Part shown: piece after piece, positions 44,109 through 53,398 of the stretch
Position numbering within the stretch: the first letter of the stretch is position 1
Layout of the letters: each line of letters starts with the position of its first letter
Assembly: GCA_028290905.1 (NCBI GenBank)
Contig: JAQGIW010000065.1
Location: 1-60,859 of the forward strand
Direction: 5' to 3'
DNA: 60,859 nt
DNA from: Caulobacteraceae bacterium
GTDB taxonomy: Bacteria; Pseudomonadota; Alphaproteobacteria; Caulobacterales; Caulobacteraceae
Notes under the pieces: model-generated
Told to the model about the DNA's origin: nothing
Databases searched by the model: none
Seen by the model: the letters and a program-made list of their open reading frames with translations, nothing else
Made by a program: the position numbers and the translations under genes

Positions 44109-45688
44109 GTCTGGCCCTCCGGAAGCGGACCCGGCAACAGGTGCGGCGCAGCTGGGTTGGGCGGCGGCGCCTTCTGAGCCATCAGCAGGAGGATCCCCAC
44201 CGCCGCGACGACCGCCATGACAAGGTAGGCGTCGATGATCGCCTGCGTGGTCGCAGCCTGGCGCACCGCGTCGCCGAGCAGCATTGCGCCGCGCGGCAGC
44301 GCCGCCGACGCATCACCAAGCCTCGCCGTCGCCGCCCCGTAGACGCGCATCCGCTGCTCGGCGGCCGCGTCGCCCGTCTGCACGTGCAGGCCGATCAGAT
44401 TGTCGGCGAGCTGGCCCCGCACGCGGACGAACGTCACGGCGAACGCCTGGCCGATCTCTCCGCCCATCAGGCGCGCGGTCTGCAGGAACGCCCCGAGCGT
44501 CAGCGCCCGGGCAGGCGTAACGTACTGGACGTTGTAGAAGATGATGCCGGTCATTGCGAAGCTCTGACCAACGGACTGAACGAGCAGGGCTGGCCAGAAC
44601 TGGTCCTCGCCCCAGTCCGACGTCAGACCGTGCGCCGCCATCAGGCAGGCGACGGCGACGCAGACGAATCCGAACGACGCCGAGTATCGCGCGTCGAGGC
44701 GCCGCAGCGTCATCGCCGCAAGGGCGCAGACGAGCAATTGGGGCATGGCGATCCAGACAAGCGTCTGGCCCATTTGGATCGACCTGAAGCCTCGAACCGC
44801 GCCGAGGAATGTCGGTACGAGGTAGGCGGTCGAGAGGATCGTCAGCCTCAGCACGCCGATAAGGATCGCCACGGCGGCGAAGGGCGGTTGCACCAGGACC
44901 TTCAGGTCGATGAGCGGATGCGGGGTGCGGGCCTCATGCAGCAACAGACCCGCGACACCAATGGCGCCGGCTACGAGGAGTGCCCAGACCATCCCTGAGT
45001 TCAGCCAATCGAGCCGATTGCCCTGGTCGAGGGCCGCGTAGATCAGCGCGAGGCCGACGCCCCCGAGCACAAGGCCGTAGACGTCCTGTGACTTGCCTGG
45101 GTTCGGCGGAGTGCGGGATCCGTCGAAGAAGAGGCACGCTGCCATGGCGAGCGAGAGCGGAACGTTCTGCCAGAAGATCCAGCGCCACGACAGGTAGTCC
45201 GCGAGGAAGCCCTCGATCGACGCTGAGATGTTCAGCGAGAGTTCCAGGTGCAGCGCGTAGAGGGCGATCCCGACCGCCCATAGCCGTGGCGGCATTGTCC
45301 TCAAGATGAAGCCTATGGTCAGGGGCAGGAAGAAGCCGGAAGCGGCTCCGCCCGCGAACTGCAGCGCCAGAAAGGTCGGGAGATTGGGCGACAAAGGCTT
45401 CGCCAGCGAGATCACGGCGAACGCCAGGGCGGCGTAGAGCAGCACCTTGCGCGGGCCGAAGGCGGCGCCCAGCCATATCGCAACCGGAAGGACCAGCATC
45501 TGCCCGGTCGTCTGCGCCGTGCTGATCCAGGCCCCCTCGTCGAACCCTGCATGCAGGGCGCCACGGACGTCGTTGAGCCCGAACGTGGATAGCCGGGTGT
45601 TGAGCGTTGAAAGGAAGGCGCCGAGCAGCACCGCGGCCAGGCCCCAGGCGGGCGCTCTATCAGCCGGTGAACTCCCCGCCTCGCTCAC
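44105..45688 (-). CDS. DHA2-type MFS drug transporter (EmrB-like)
   Basis: 527 residues from GTG 45688, which overlaps the stop of the EmrA-like gene (GTGA). About 14 hydrophobic segments are visible, the layout of the DHA2 family of proton-driven multidrug pumps. The opening is LAAVLLGAFLSTLNTRLSTFGL, and the mid-protein WRWIFWQNVPLSLAM matches the conserved motif of the group. It sits between its membrane fusion partner and outer membrane channel. The substrate is unknown. Confidence 0.92.
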   Translation of the reverse strand: MSEAGSSPADRAPAWGLAAVLLGAFLSTLNTRLSTFGLNDVRGALHAGFDEGAWISTAQTTGQMLVLPVAIWLGAAFGPRKVLLYAALAFAVISLAKPLSPNLPTFLALQFAGGAASGFFLPLTIGFILRTMPPRLWAVGIALYALHLELSLNISASIEGFLADYLSWRWIFWQNVPLSLAMAACLFFDGSRTPPNPGKSQDVYGLVLGGVGLALIYAALDQGNRLDWLNSGMVWALLVAGAIGVAGLLLHEARTPHPLIDLKVLVQPPFAAVAILIGVLRLTILSTAYLVPTFLGAVRGFRSIQMGQTLVWIAMPQLLVCALAAMTLRRLDARYSASFGFVCVAVACLMAAHGLTSDWGEDQFWPALLVQSVGQSFAMTGIIFYNVQYVTPARALTLGAFLQTARLMGGEIGQAFAVTFVRVRGQLADNLIGLHVQTGDAAAEQRMRVYGAATARLGDASAALPRGAMLLGDAVRQAATTQAIIDAYLVMAVVAAVGILLLMAQKAPPPNPAAPHLLPGPLPEGQT

Positions 45689-46764
45689 GATCGCCTTCCA
45701 TCCCGCGCGTCGACGCGGGCGATCACGGACATTCCGGCGCGCAAGCGATCCGTGAGGCGGTCGTCGTCCTCGATGACGATCTTGACGCCGACCCGTTGGA
45801 CGACCTTCGTGAAATTGCCCGTGGCGTTGTCCGGGGGCAGCAGCGCGAACTGAGAGCCGGAACCCGGGGAGAACGCGAGGACGTGACCTCGCAGAGTGCG
45901 GCCAGGGAAGGCGTCCACCGTCACGAGCGCTCGGTCGCCGACCGCCATGTGGGTGAGCTGTGTCTCTTTGAAGTTGGCGATGACCCAAAGGCGGGGGAGC
46001 GGGATCAAGGTGGTGACCTGACCGCCCACGGGCACGAATTGTCCCGGTCGCACCTGACGCTGGCCGACGACGCCGTCCTGCGGCGCGACGATGCGCGTGT
46101 AGCCCAGGTTGATGCGCGCCGTGTGCAGCGCCGCCTGTGCCGCGGAGACCGCGGCGCGCGCCTGTCCCTGCTGCGCCGTGAGTACGCCCAGCTGACGGTC
46201 GGCCGCGTCAGCCTGCGCTTGGTCCTGCCGAAGTTGGGCGCTCATCTGCGCGGCCAAGGTGGAGAGCTTCTCTCCCGCCTCGGGCGTCGAGGAGCCGCCA
46301 GCAAACAGGGCCTGCTGCCGCTTCAGATCCCGCCCGTTCTGCTCGAGGTTGGCGGCCATCGCGTCGACCACGGCCCGGGCCGCCCGGGCGTTGGCTTGCA
46401 ATAACGGATGCTGCGCCCTCAGCGCCTCCGCTTGGGCCTCGGCCGACGCTACGCCCGCTTCCGCCTGGTCCACCGCCGCGCGGTAGTCATCGTCGTCGAT
46501 CTGAGCCAAGACCGCCCCTGCCCTGACGCGCTGGAAGTCCTGCACGGGCACCGCGCGGAGGTATCCGGACACCCTGGCTGCTATCGAGGTCTGGTCTGCC
46601 TGCAGGTAGGCGTCGTCGCTTTGTTGCCATCCGGCTCGGCCCTCCCATTCGGTCCAGCGAGTCAGGATCACCAGCAGCAAACCCGCGGCGATCAGCACGA
46701 GGAGGCCCCGCCAGGCCAGCTCGACAGCCCGCTCGGTCGACATCCTCCGCGGGGGAACGGCCAT
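45685..46764 (-). CDS. HlyD-family membrane fusion protein (EmrA-like)
   Basis: 359 residues: one N-terminal membrane anchor (LLVLIAAGLLLVILT), lipoyl halves (DDAYLQADQTSIAARVSGYL and APQDGVVGQRQVRPGQFV), and a long coiled coil of Ala/Gln/Glu-rich heptads between them. It links the EmrB-like pump to the NodT-type channel. A strong GAGGAGG site lies upstream, 21 bases from the AraC gene stop. The DDAYLxAD opening is diagnostic of EmrA/MdtN relatives. Confidence 0.92.
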   Translation of the reverse strand: MAVPPRRMSTERAVELAWRGLLVLIAAGLLLVILTRWTEWEGRAGWQQSDDAYLQADQTSIAARVSGYLRAVPVQDFQRVRAGAVLAQIDDDDYRAAVDQAEAGVASAEAQAEALRAQHPLLQANARAARAVVDAMAANLEQNGRDLKRQQALFAGGSSTPEAGEKLSTLAAQMSAQLRQDQAQADAADRQLGVLTAQQGQARAAVSAAQAALHTARINLGYTRIVAPQDGVVGQRQVRPGQFVPVGGQVTTLIPLPRLWVIANFKETQLTHMAVGDRALVTVDAFPGRTLRGHVLAFSPGSGSQFALLPPDNATGNFTKVVQRVGVKIVIEDDDRLTDRLRAGMSVIARVDARDGRRS

Positions 46765-46785
46765 GCCGCAGTCCTCCTCGCAGGA

Positions 46786-47403
46786 TCACGCGGCGATGTC
46801 AGAGAGCGGCGGCTCGCGGACAACGGCGCCGGCGGTCGACGTTGCGGTTCTTGAACCGACGTCCCGACGTTGGCGCCTCCAAACCGCGGGGCTCTGGCCA
46901 TGCCGCTGTTTGAACATCTTGCAAAGATGAGCCTGGTCGGCGAACCCGCAGGCCAAGGCGACCTGTGACAGAGGGTCGTCGCTGGTCAGCATCAACTCGG
47001 CGGCGCGATGCAGTCGCCGGGCGACGATGAAGGCATGCGGCGTTTCCCCAAACGTGGCCTTGAACGCCCGGGAGAAGTACGCGGTGCTGCGGCGCGCCAC
47101 GGCGGCGAGGTCTCGGATCTGGATCGAGGTCTCGAGGTGGACGTCGATATAGGCCCGCACGCGATTCACCTGCCAGGCGACCAGAGCGCCCTGTGAGTCC
47201 CCCCCGTCGGCGTTGGCAGTCCGTCGGTCAAACTCAAACTGCAGGAGCGACGCGGCGCGTGCGATCGACGCCTTGGCCTTCTCCCGATCCTGGTCCAAGT
47301 GGCGCTTTGCACACTCCAGAAGATGGATCAGGCTGACCGCGAGCGCAGCCGGCAAGACTCCCTCGCCAGATTGTTCGAATTCAACGGCGCTCGCTACAGT
47401 CAT
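46786..47403 (-). CDS. AraC-family transcription regulator
   Basis: 205 residues from the ATG at 47403 (GGAG seven bases upstream). The N-terminal 85 residues are short and have no cupin motif. The C-terminal double helix-turn-helix is clear: RVRAYIDVHLETSIQIRDLA, STAYFSRAFKATFGETPHAF and VALACGFADQAHLCKMFKQR. It heads the efflux operon and is probably the local activator. A second, LuxR-type regulator closes the same operon. Confidence 0.88.
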   Translation of the reverse strand: MTVASAVEFEQSGEGVLPAALAVSLIHLLECAKRHLDQDREKAKASIARAASLLQFEFDRRTANADGGDSQGALVAWQVNRVRAYIDVHLETSIQIRDLAAVARRSTAYFSRAFKATFGETPHAFIVARRLHRAAELMLTSDDPLSQVALACGFADQAHLCKMFKQRHGQSPAVWRRQRRDVGSRTATSTAGAVVREPPLSDIAA

Positions 47404-47545
47404 TGTCTCGCTCCATGCTCGGTCACACTCGGCGCCTGGCGGCGCGACAGGGGCCACCGGCGACGAAAGACTTACGCCTGAGCGCTTCGGCGTGGGTGTA
47501 ACGTGTTGAAAGGAGTTGTAAGGCGCGTTAGCGGCTGCGAGCGCG

Positions 47546-48346
47546 TCAGGCGATGAAGTCCGCCAGTAAGCGCGTATCGGCCACGGAATAGGCGATGCTG
47601 TAGCGGAAGCCCGATCCCACCCGCAGCGGCCCCAGGCGGTGCATCTCTTCCCCTCGGGCCTCGAAGAAGCTCAGTTCCGCGTCGCCAATCCACAGATCGG
47701 CCATCCGCAGGTTTTCAGTCATGGATAAGGTCAACTCGTGCACCGCCGGCGCGTTGCGCTTGTCCTTTTCCAGGCGCGGAAAGTAACGCAAGAGAGCCGT
47801 CGGCCGATTGAATATCGACGTCGGATCGTCGACCTTGCTCTCCAAGGTGACGCGCGCCTCGGCGAGCCGCACGCCGTGCGTCGACAGGCTCGCGCCGAAG
47901 CGACCGCCTGGCCCGATTGGCGGGGACGCCGGCCCTGGTGCGGCAAACGCCCTCGTCTGGAAAACGCTGCCGAGACGCTTGGGGAAGCCCTGAATCCAGC
48001 CGCGCGCCAAGGCGGCGTCGTTGTCGACGTAGATCAGCGGGCAAAACGTGACCGGCGTCTGGCCCCAGCAAGCATCGATGAGGATGAATGCTTCTCGGTA
48101 CTGATACCGTGCGGGATCCAGGTATTCCTCGTTCTGCGCGGTGAATTGCCAGTCCAGGAACATGATGACGGCATGGCCGTTGGACTCGGGGTCCGATACG
48201 AGGCCCTCCGGCAGGAAAGCTGCCGTCGACCTCGGATCGGCCCAATATTCGACTCCGATCACGTCACCCGAGTAGTGCCACGGCGGCGGCGGATCGATCG
48301 CCGCAAGCCCGAGCGGAGACCGCGGGACGGTGAAGCCTCTAACCAT
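47546..48346 (-). CDS. Acetoacetate decarboxylase-family protein
   Basis: 266 residues from the ATG at 48346. The fold signature GWIQGFPKRLGSV carries the lysine that forms the Schiff base in acetoacetate decarboxylase. Other family stretches are HYSGDVIGVEYWADP and the closing GFRYSIAYSVADTRLL. Its activity on acetoacetate itself is not certain, since many relatives are aldolase-dehydratases. The gene is upstream of the AraC gene by 142 bases, and its start codon is only 14 bases from the end of direct repeat copy A. Confidence 0.85.
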   Translation of the reverse strand: MVRGFTVPRSPLGLAAIDPPPPWHYSGDVIGVEYWADPRSTAAFLPEGLVSDPESNGHAVIMFLDWQFTAQNEEYLDPARYQYREAFILIDACWGQTPVTFCPLIYVDNDAALARGWIQGFPKRLGSVFQTRAFAAPGPASPPIGPGGRFGASLSTHGVRLAEARVTLESKVDDPTSIFNRPTALLRYFPRLEKDKRNAPAVHELTLSMTENLRMADLWIGDAELSFFEARGEEMHRLGPLRVGSGFRYSIAYSVADTRLLADFIA

Positions 48347-48359
48347 GCGGCGCCTTTCC

Positions 48360-48475
48360 GAATCAGCGAGTAGCGACCGCGCTATTCGCATGCCGCTGAG
48401 CGAGGCGGCTTGTAGAGGCGTGCTCCGGCGGCAAGGCTTGTCGGTTCACCGCATCCAACTGAGACGGGCGGCGAA
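48360..48475. repeat. 116-bp direct repeat, copy A
   Basis: Matches 53414-53529 in the same orientation without gaps and with 11 mismatches (about 90% identity) by my base-by-base comparison. It covers the last nine codons and stop of a gene fragment (minus strand) and 86 bases beyond. Copies A and B bracket the YtcA-HlyD-FUSC-TolC operon. Confidence 0.9.
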
Positions 48476-48520
48476 GCGCTCCGCCGCCCCGTTGGCGACG
48501 AGCCGAATGAGCGCGTAAGG
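48446..48520 (-). pseudogene. 3' remnant of a membrane-protein gene (paralogue of 53500-54018)
   Basis: The minus-strand frame ends YALIRLVANGAAERFAARL then SWMR and stop. The intact gene at 53500-54018 ends YVVIRRLRRRRPGLFATRL then SWLR. Similarity reaches past the DNA repeat into about 24 codons and then stops. It reads as the tail of a once complete copy whose upstream part is gone. Confidence 0.65.
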
Positions 48521-48616
48521 GCAAAACGCTACAAAGGAAGGCAAGCCGCCGCCAGACACCGAGCATAGCTTCGCTGAAAGGTGCAGCCGGCGGACGAGCG
48601 ATCCCAGGGACAAAGC

Positions 48617-48898
48617 ATGGGCCGACCAAGACCGCATCTGACAATGTTGGGCCCGCTCGGGGTCCTCGTGACGCTGAACGGCTGCGCTTCGCCCGGCGCG
48701 CCGTCGCTGATCCTGTTCGGCGCCTACTTCCCCGGCTGGATCCTCTGCGGCGTGGCCGGGATCGCGGCGGCTATCGTCGCCCGGATCGCCATGGTGATGT
48801 CCGGCCTCTCCGACGCGCTGCCGCTGCAGCTGTTCGTCTGCGTCGCCCTGGGGCTGCTCGTTGCAATCGCGGCCTGGCTGTTCTGGTTCGGGCAATGA
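48617..48898 (+). CDS. YtcA-family small lipoprotein
   Basis: 93 residues from the ATG at 48617 (AGGGA upstream). A lipobox LNGC near residue 22 is followed by APSLILFGAYFPGWILCGVAG and a second hydrophobic helix near the C-terminus. This is the YtcA pattern, a small protein found before HlyD and FUSC genes. Its stop overlaps the HlyD start (ATGA). The role in efflux is undefined, probably accessory like AaeX. Confidence 0.8.
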   Translation: MGRPRPHLTMLGPLGVLVTLNGCASPGAPSLILFGAYFPGWILCGVAGIAAAIVARIAMVMSGLSDALPLQLFVCVALGLLVAIAAWLFWFGQ

Positions 48899-49968
48899 GC
48901 ATGAAAGCCACAAGCATGAAGGCGGGCGGAACCGCCCGTCCGAAGCGCCTCGGAAGGGTGATCTCGCTGCTGATCATCGCCGCCGCCGTCGGGGTCGGCC
49001 TTTATGCGGTCCAGCGCCGGGCGGCTCGTCCGGCGACCGACGACGCCACGATCGACGCCGATGTTGTTCACGTCGCCTCGCCGGTGGGCGGCAAGATCAT
49101 CGACATTCCGGTGGCCGAGAACATGCAGGTCGCCAAGGGGGCTCTGCTGTTCCAAATCGACCCGACCCCCTACCGGCTGACCGTCGCCCAGACCCAGGCC
49201 GACCTCCATCTCGCCGAGGCGGCGCTCGGCACGCAGGGTCGCTTCGTCTCCACCCAGCGATCCGTCGCCGTGGTCGCGAACGACCAGATCCGGCGGGCCA
49301 AGGCTAACCTGGAGCTGGCCACCCGCACGGCCGAGCGGCTGCGCCCGCTGGCGGCGGAAGGCTACGTCCCCACCCAACAGCTCGACCAGGCCGAGACCGC
49401 CCAACGCGATGCGACGACTTCGCTCCTGCAGACGCAGGAACAGCAGAAGGCGGCAGTGCAGGCCATAGACACCGTCGCCGGCGCCACGGCGACGGTAGAG
49501 GCCCGCAAGGCCGCCCTGGCGGTCGCTAAGAGGGCCTTGGACGACACCACGGTGCGCGCCATGCATGACGGGCGCGTCGTCGGCCTGACGGTGTCGACCG
49601 GCGAGGTCGTGGCCCCCTCCCAGTCGCTGTTCACCCTGGTGAACTCGGACGAATGGTTCGCGGTGGCCAACTTTCGCGAGTACGACCTGAAGGCCATCGC
49701 CGTCGGCGATTGCGCCACGGTCTATTCGATGATCGACCGGCGCCGGCCGATCAGGGCGGTCGTGCAGGGCATCGGCTCGGGCGTCCTCGACACCGATCGG
49801 GTCAACGTTCCAAGGGCGGTTCCTTACGTCGAGCGTGAGCTCAACTGGGTGCGCGTGGCGCAGCGCTTTCCGGTGCGGCTGAGGCTGATGTCGCCGCCGC
49901 AAAACCTGATGCGGCTGGGCGCCAGCGCCGTGGTGGAGATCAATCATGGCGCCGCCTGCCACGCCTAG
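48895..49968 (+). CDS. HlyD-family membrane fusion protein (MdtN-like)
   Basis: 357 residues: N-terminal membrane anchor (VISLLIIAAAVGVGLYAV), lipoyl halves (DDATIDADVVHVASPVGGKI and VRAMHDGRVVGLTVSTGEVV) around a coiled coil, and a beta-barrel region. It is the periplasmic adaptor between the FUSC inner membrane protein and the TolC channel. It overlaps the genes on both sides. The set resembles E. coli mdtNOP and aaeAB pumps for aromatic or acidic compounds. Confidence 0.9.
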   Translation: MSMKATSMKAGGTARPKRLGRVISLLIIAAAVGVGLYAVQRRAARPATDDATIDADVVHVASPVGGKIIDIPVAENMQVAKGALLFQIDPTPYRLTVAQTQADLHLAEAALGTQGRFVSTQRSVAVVANDQIRRAKANLELATRTAERLRPLAAEGYVPTQQLDQAETAQRDATTSLLQTQEQQKAAVQAIDTVAGATATVEARKAALAVAKRALDDTTVRAMHDGRVVGLTVSTGEVVAPSQSLFTLVNSDEWFAVANFREYDLKAIAVGDCATVYSMIDRRRPIRAVVQGIGSGVLDTDRVNVPRAVPYVERELNWVRVAQRFPVRLRLMSPPQNLMRLGASAVVEINHGAACHA

Positions 49969-51826
49969 GCTCGCCACCTGGGGCCGAGGCATGTTGCGCC
50001 TGCTTGGGCCGGCCCGGGGCCGGCTGGAGTTCGCCACGCGCCTGGCCCTGATCTGCGCCCTCACCGCCCTGGCGGCGGAGTTCTACAGGCTGCCCGATCC
50101 GGCCCTGATGGTCTATGTCGTGTTCTTCCTCAACAGGCCGGATCGCGCCACCAGCCTGGTCACCAACCTGGCCCTGGGGGTGCTGATCACCCTGATCATC
50201 GGCCTCATCATGCTGGTGAGCCGGGCGGTGCTGGACCTGCCGCTATGGCGCGTCGTCGCCATCGCGCTGATCTCCTTCGGCCTTCTGTTCTTGACCTCGG
50301 CCAGCAAGCTTCGGCCGGTCGGCTCGATCATCGCCCTGATCGTCGGCTTCGGCCTGGACGAGTTGGGTCTCGTGCCGGGCGGCGAGATCGGCGCCCGCGG
50401 CCTGCTCTACGCCTGGCTGTTCGTCGCGACCCCCGTCGCCATTTCAATCATCGTCAATCTCCTGTTGGCCCCGCCGCCCAGGAGCATGGCGGAACGGGCC
50501 CTGGCGCACCGGCTGGCGGTGTGCGCGGCGGTGCTGCACGGGTCTGACACCAGGGCCCGCGAAGCGCTGTCCGAGTTCCTGCGCGAAGGCGCAGGCGAGA
50601 ATCCAGCCTGGCTCCGGCTAGCCGGCGTCGAGAGGACGTCCCGGCCAGAGGATATCGCCGCCCTGCGCCAGGCGACCTATTCGACCGTCGCCATCGAACT
50701 CCTGGTCGATTTCGCAACGCGCGAGCCCGAGGCGACGCCGCCGGCCAGGGCCCGCGAAACCATCGCCGCTCTGCTGGAGGACATGGCCCGCATCCTGCGC
50801 CGCGGCAGCTATCCGCTGGAGGTCGCGCTGCCGCTGCTGGGGGGCGAGAAGGCGCTGCCCGAACTCGGGCGGACCCTGCTGGCGGATCTGCGCCAGGCCC
50901 TGGCTGGTTTCGCCGAACCCGCGCCGGGCGAAGACGCGCCTGAGCCCGCGGCGAAGGCGGCTGGCGGCTTCCTCTTGCCCGACGCCTTCACCAACCCCGA
51001 GCATGTGCAGTTCGCCCTGAAGACCACCGGAGCAGCGATGTTCTGCTACGCGCTCTACACCCAGCTGAACTGGCCGAGCATCCACACCTGCTTCATCACC
51101 TGCTACATCGTCGGCCTCGCCACCACCGCCGAGACGGTCCAGAAGAGCACCTTGAGAATCCTGGGCGCTCTGATCGGCGCGGCGGCCGGGATCGCCGCCA
51201 TCGTCTATCTGGTTCCGCACCTGGCCTCGATCGGCGCCTTGATGGCGCTGGTCTTCGCCGGCGCCCTGGCCTCGGCCTGGGTAGCGGTCGGCGATCCGAA
51301 GATCGCCTACGCCGGCTTTCAGGCCGCCTTCGCCTTCTTCCTGTGCATCCTGCAGGGATCGGCGCCGGCCTTCGACATGGTCACGGCGCGCGACCGGGTG
51401 ATCGGCATCCTGATCGGCAACCTCGTCTGCTACCTGATGTTCGTGCAGGTCTGGCCGGTGAGCATCGCCCGCCGCATCGACCCAGGCCTGCGCGCGTTGA
51501 TCGGCGACTTGCGCGCCATGGTCTCGGCGGCCGGCGTCTCGGCCCGTCGCGCCCTGGCGGCCCAGTCGTTGGCCACCTTCGGCGCCCTCGAGCGCGACCT
51601 CGATCTCATCGCCTACGAGCCGCAACCGATCCGGCCGCCCGCCAACTGGCTCGATAGACGGCGCGCGCTGGCGCAGGAGGCCGCCGATCTGGCCGCCCCG
51701 CTGCTCCTCGGCGCCGATTGCCAGCCCGAACTCGCCGCGACCGCCGCGGCCCGTTTGGGAGAACTCGAGCAGGCCATCGGCGAGGGCGCCGATCTGAAGG
51801 AGGCAGCCGACCATGCGTTCGCTTAA
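49946..51826 (+). CDS. FUSC-family inner membrane transporter
   Basis: 626 residues. Two blocks of about five membrane helices (residues 30-175 and 345-500) are separated by a soluble domain, the layout of aromatic acid exporters AaeB and MdtO. Typical stretches are PALMVYVVFFLNRPDRATS and NWPSIHTCFITCYIVGLATT. The start lies inside the HlyD gene (23-base overlap), and the end overlaps the TolC gene by 14 bases. The likely job is efflux of aromatic carboxylates or related toxins. Confidence 0.9.
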   Translation: MAPPATPRLATWGRGMLRLLGPARGRLEFATRLALICALTALAAEFYRLPDPALMVYVVFFLNRPDRATSLVTNLALGVLITLIIGLIMLVSRAVLDLPLWRVVAIALISFGLLFLTSASKLRPVGSIIALIVGFGLDELGLVPGGEIGARGLLYAWLFVATPVAISIIVNLLLAPPPRSMAERALAHRLAVCAAVLHGSDTRAREALSEFLREGAGENPAWLRLAGVERTSRPEDIAALRQATYSTVAIELLVDFATREPEATPPARARETIAALLEDMARILRRGSYPLEVALPLLGGEKALPELGRTLLADLRQALAGFAEPAPGEDAPEPAAKAAGGFLLPDAFTNPEHVQFALKTTGAAMFCYALYTQLNWPSIHTCFITCYIVGLATTAETVQKSTLRILGALIGAAAGIAAIVYLVPHLASIGALMALVFAGALASAWVAVGDPKIAYAGFQAAFAFFLCILQGSAPAFDMVTARDRVIGILIGNLVCYLMFVQVWPVSIARRIDPGLRALIGDLRAMVSAAGVSARRALAAQSLATFGALERDLDLIAYEPQPIRPPANWLDRRRALAQEAADLAAPLLLGADCQPELAATAAARLGELEQAIGEGADLKEAADHAFA

Positions 51827-53360
51827 CGGCGCCCTGTCCTCGGACCTCCTGGCGGCGTATCTCCTGGCAGCGTGTCTGGGCGGGTGCGCGACATCGGCCC
51901 TGGACATGGCCCCGGAACGACCGGATCGCCCCTGGAGCCCGGTCACCACCGCCGGCGGCGAGATCGTCGCCGGAACCCGGAGCAGCGCCAGTCCGGCGCG
52001 CGACTACGTCCTGCCCGCCAATTCGGCCATGGCGGAGGCGCCGCCTGGGCCGAGCGTGGATAGCGCAAAGATCTACGGCCTCGCCGATCTGATCGACCTC
52101 GCCGAGTCCAGCAATCCGACCACCCGCATCGCCTGGAACGATGCGCGCATTGCGGCGCTGGCCGCAGGGGTCGTGAAAAGCGCCTACCTGCCGAAGGTCA
52201 CGGCCACCGCCGTGGGCGTCTACGGCTCCAGCACCGGCTCCGCCTCGGCGCAGGTGCTCAGCGTCAACAGCGACCACTCGGGCGAAGGCGTGATCTCGGC
52301 CGTCTCGCTGCAATGGCTGCTGTTTGATTTCGGCGAGCGGACAGCGGTGGTCGATGCGGCCAAGCAGGCGTCGGTGATGTCCAATATTGCTTTCACCGCT
52401 TCACACCAGCAGCTGATCTATGCCGTCACCCAGGCGTTCTACGCCAACGCCGCGGCCCAGGCGCACGTCGCGACGGCCACCGAGTCGTTCGCCGACGCCC
52501 AGGCCGTGCAGACGGCCGCCGAAGACCGCTACAAGCGCGGAGTCGGGACGGTGATCGAAGTCGCCCAGGCCCGGCAGGCGACCGCCCAGGCGAAGCTGGC
52601 GCTGGTGCAGGCCGGCGGCGGCGCGCAGGACGCCTATCTCTCCCTGCTCGACGCCATGGGGATCTCCCCCCTGACCAGGATCAAGGTCGCCGATGTGTCG
52701 GGACGCGTCCTATCGCCGGCCATGGACGAACCCGCGGAGGCGGTCGTCTCGCAGGCGCTGTCGCGTCGCCCGGACGTTCTCGGCGCCTATGCCGCCGAGA
52801 AGGCCAGTCAGGCGCGGGTTCGAGCCGCGCGTGCGGAGTTCATGCCAAAGGTCTTTCTGTCCGCCACGGGCGCCTACAATTCGGGGCGGGTCGACCTGAC
52901 CGCCCTGCCTGGGTTCGGCCAGCAAGGCTCGACGGTCAACCTCAATGGCGACAGGTTCGGCGGGACGATCGTCGCCGGTGTGACCGTGCCGCTGTACGAC
53001 GGCGGGACCCGGGCCGCAGCGCTCGCCCAGGCGAGAGCCGAGGCGGACAGCGCCGAGGCGAGGCTCGCGCGGGCGCGGCAGGATGCGGTGATGCAGGTCG
53101 TCCACGCGGGCAATGCCCTGCGCACCAGCCTCGCCGCCTACAGCGCTTCCCAGGCGCTGGCGACCGCAGCGAAGACCACATTCGACGGGGCCCTCGGAGC
53201 CTACCGCAACGGCGTCGGGCCGATCACCGACGTCACCGTGGCCGAGATCCAGCTGCTGCAGGCGAAGAACGCCGCCACCGACGCCTACAGCACGGCCCTG
53301 TCGGCCGCCGCGACGCTCGCCCTGGTGACCGGGGCTCTGGGATCCGCGCCGCAGTCATGA
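51813..53360 (+). CDS. TolC-family outer membrane channel
   Basis: 515 residues with an N-terminal lipobox-like stretch (LAACLGGC) and a long lead before the barrel/helix repeat. Each half has TolC-type motifs: YLPKVTATAVGVYGS, VISAVSLQWLLFDFGERTA, RYKRGVGTVIEVAQARQATA, LSRRPDVLGAYAAEKA and VAGVTVPLYDGG. It closes the tripartite set. Its stop overlaps the ATG of a 13-codon frame that ends at 53398. Confidence 0.9.
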   Translation: MRSLNGALSSDLLAAYLLAACLGGCATSALDMAPERPDRPWSPVTTAGGEIVAGTRSSASPARDYVLPANSAMAEAPPGPSVDSAKIYGLADLIDLAESSNPTTRIAWNDARIAALAAGVVKSAYLPKVTATAVGVYGSSTGSASAQVLSVNSDHSGEGVISAVSLQWLLFDFGERTAVVDAAKQASVMSNIAFTASHQQLIYAVTQAFYANAAAQAHVATATESFADAQAVQTAAEDRYKRGVGTVIEVAQARQATAQAKLALVQAGGGAQDAYLSLLDAMGISPLTRIKVADVSGRVLSPAMDEPAEAVVSQALSRRPDVLGAYAAEKASQARVRAARAEFMPKVFLSATGAYNSGRVDLTALPGFGQQGSTVNLNGDRFGGTIVAGVTVPLYDGGTRAAALAQARAEADSAEARLARARQDAVMQVVHAGNALRTSLAAYSASQALATAAKTTFDGALGAYRNGVGPITDVTVAEIQLLQAKNAATDAYSTALSAAATLALVTGALGSAPQS

Positions 53361-53398
53361 GGACCGCGTTCAAGGACTACCGGGTCTATTTCAGCTAA
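53357..53398 (+). CDS. 13-codon ORF coupled to tolC stop (possible truncated gene start)
   Basis: ATGA overlap with the TolC stop, then MRTAFKDYRVYFS and TAA. The operon's other internal junctions also overlap, so this looks like the start of a lost fifth gene or a chance frame. Direct repeat copy B starts 15 bases later. Confidence 0.25.
   Translation: MRTAFKDYRVYFS

Noticed and set aside
50618..51949. Minus-strand open frame of 443 codons over the FUSC gene
   Set aside because: Antisense shadow; Gln/Gly/Arg-rich and featureless.
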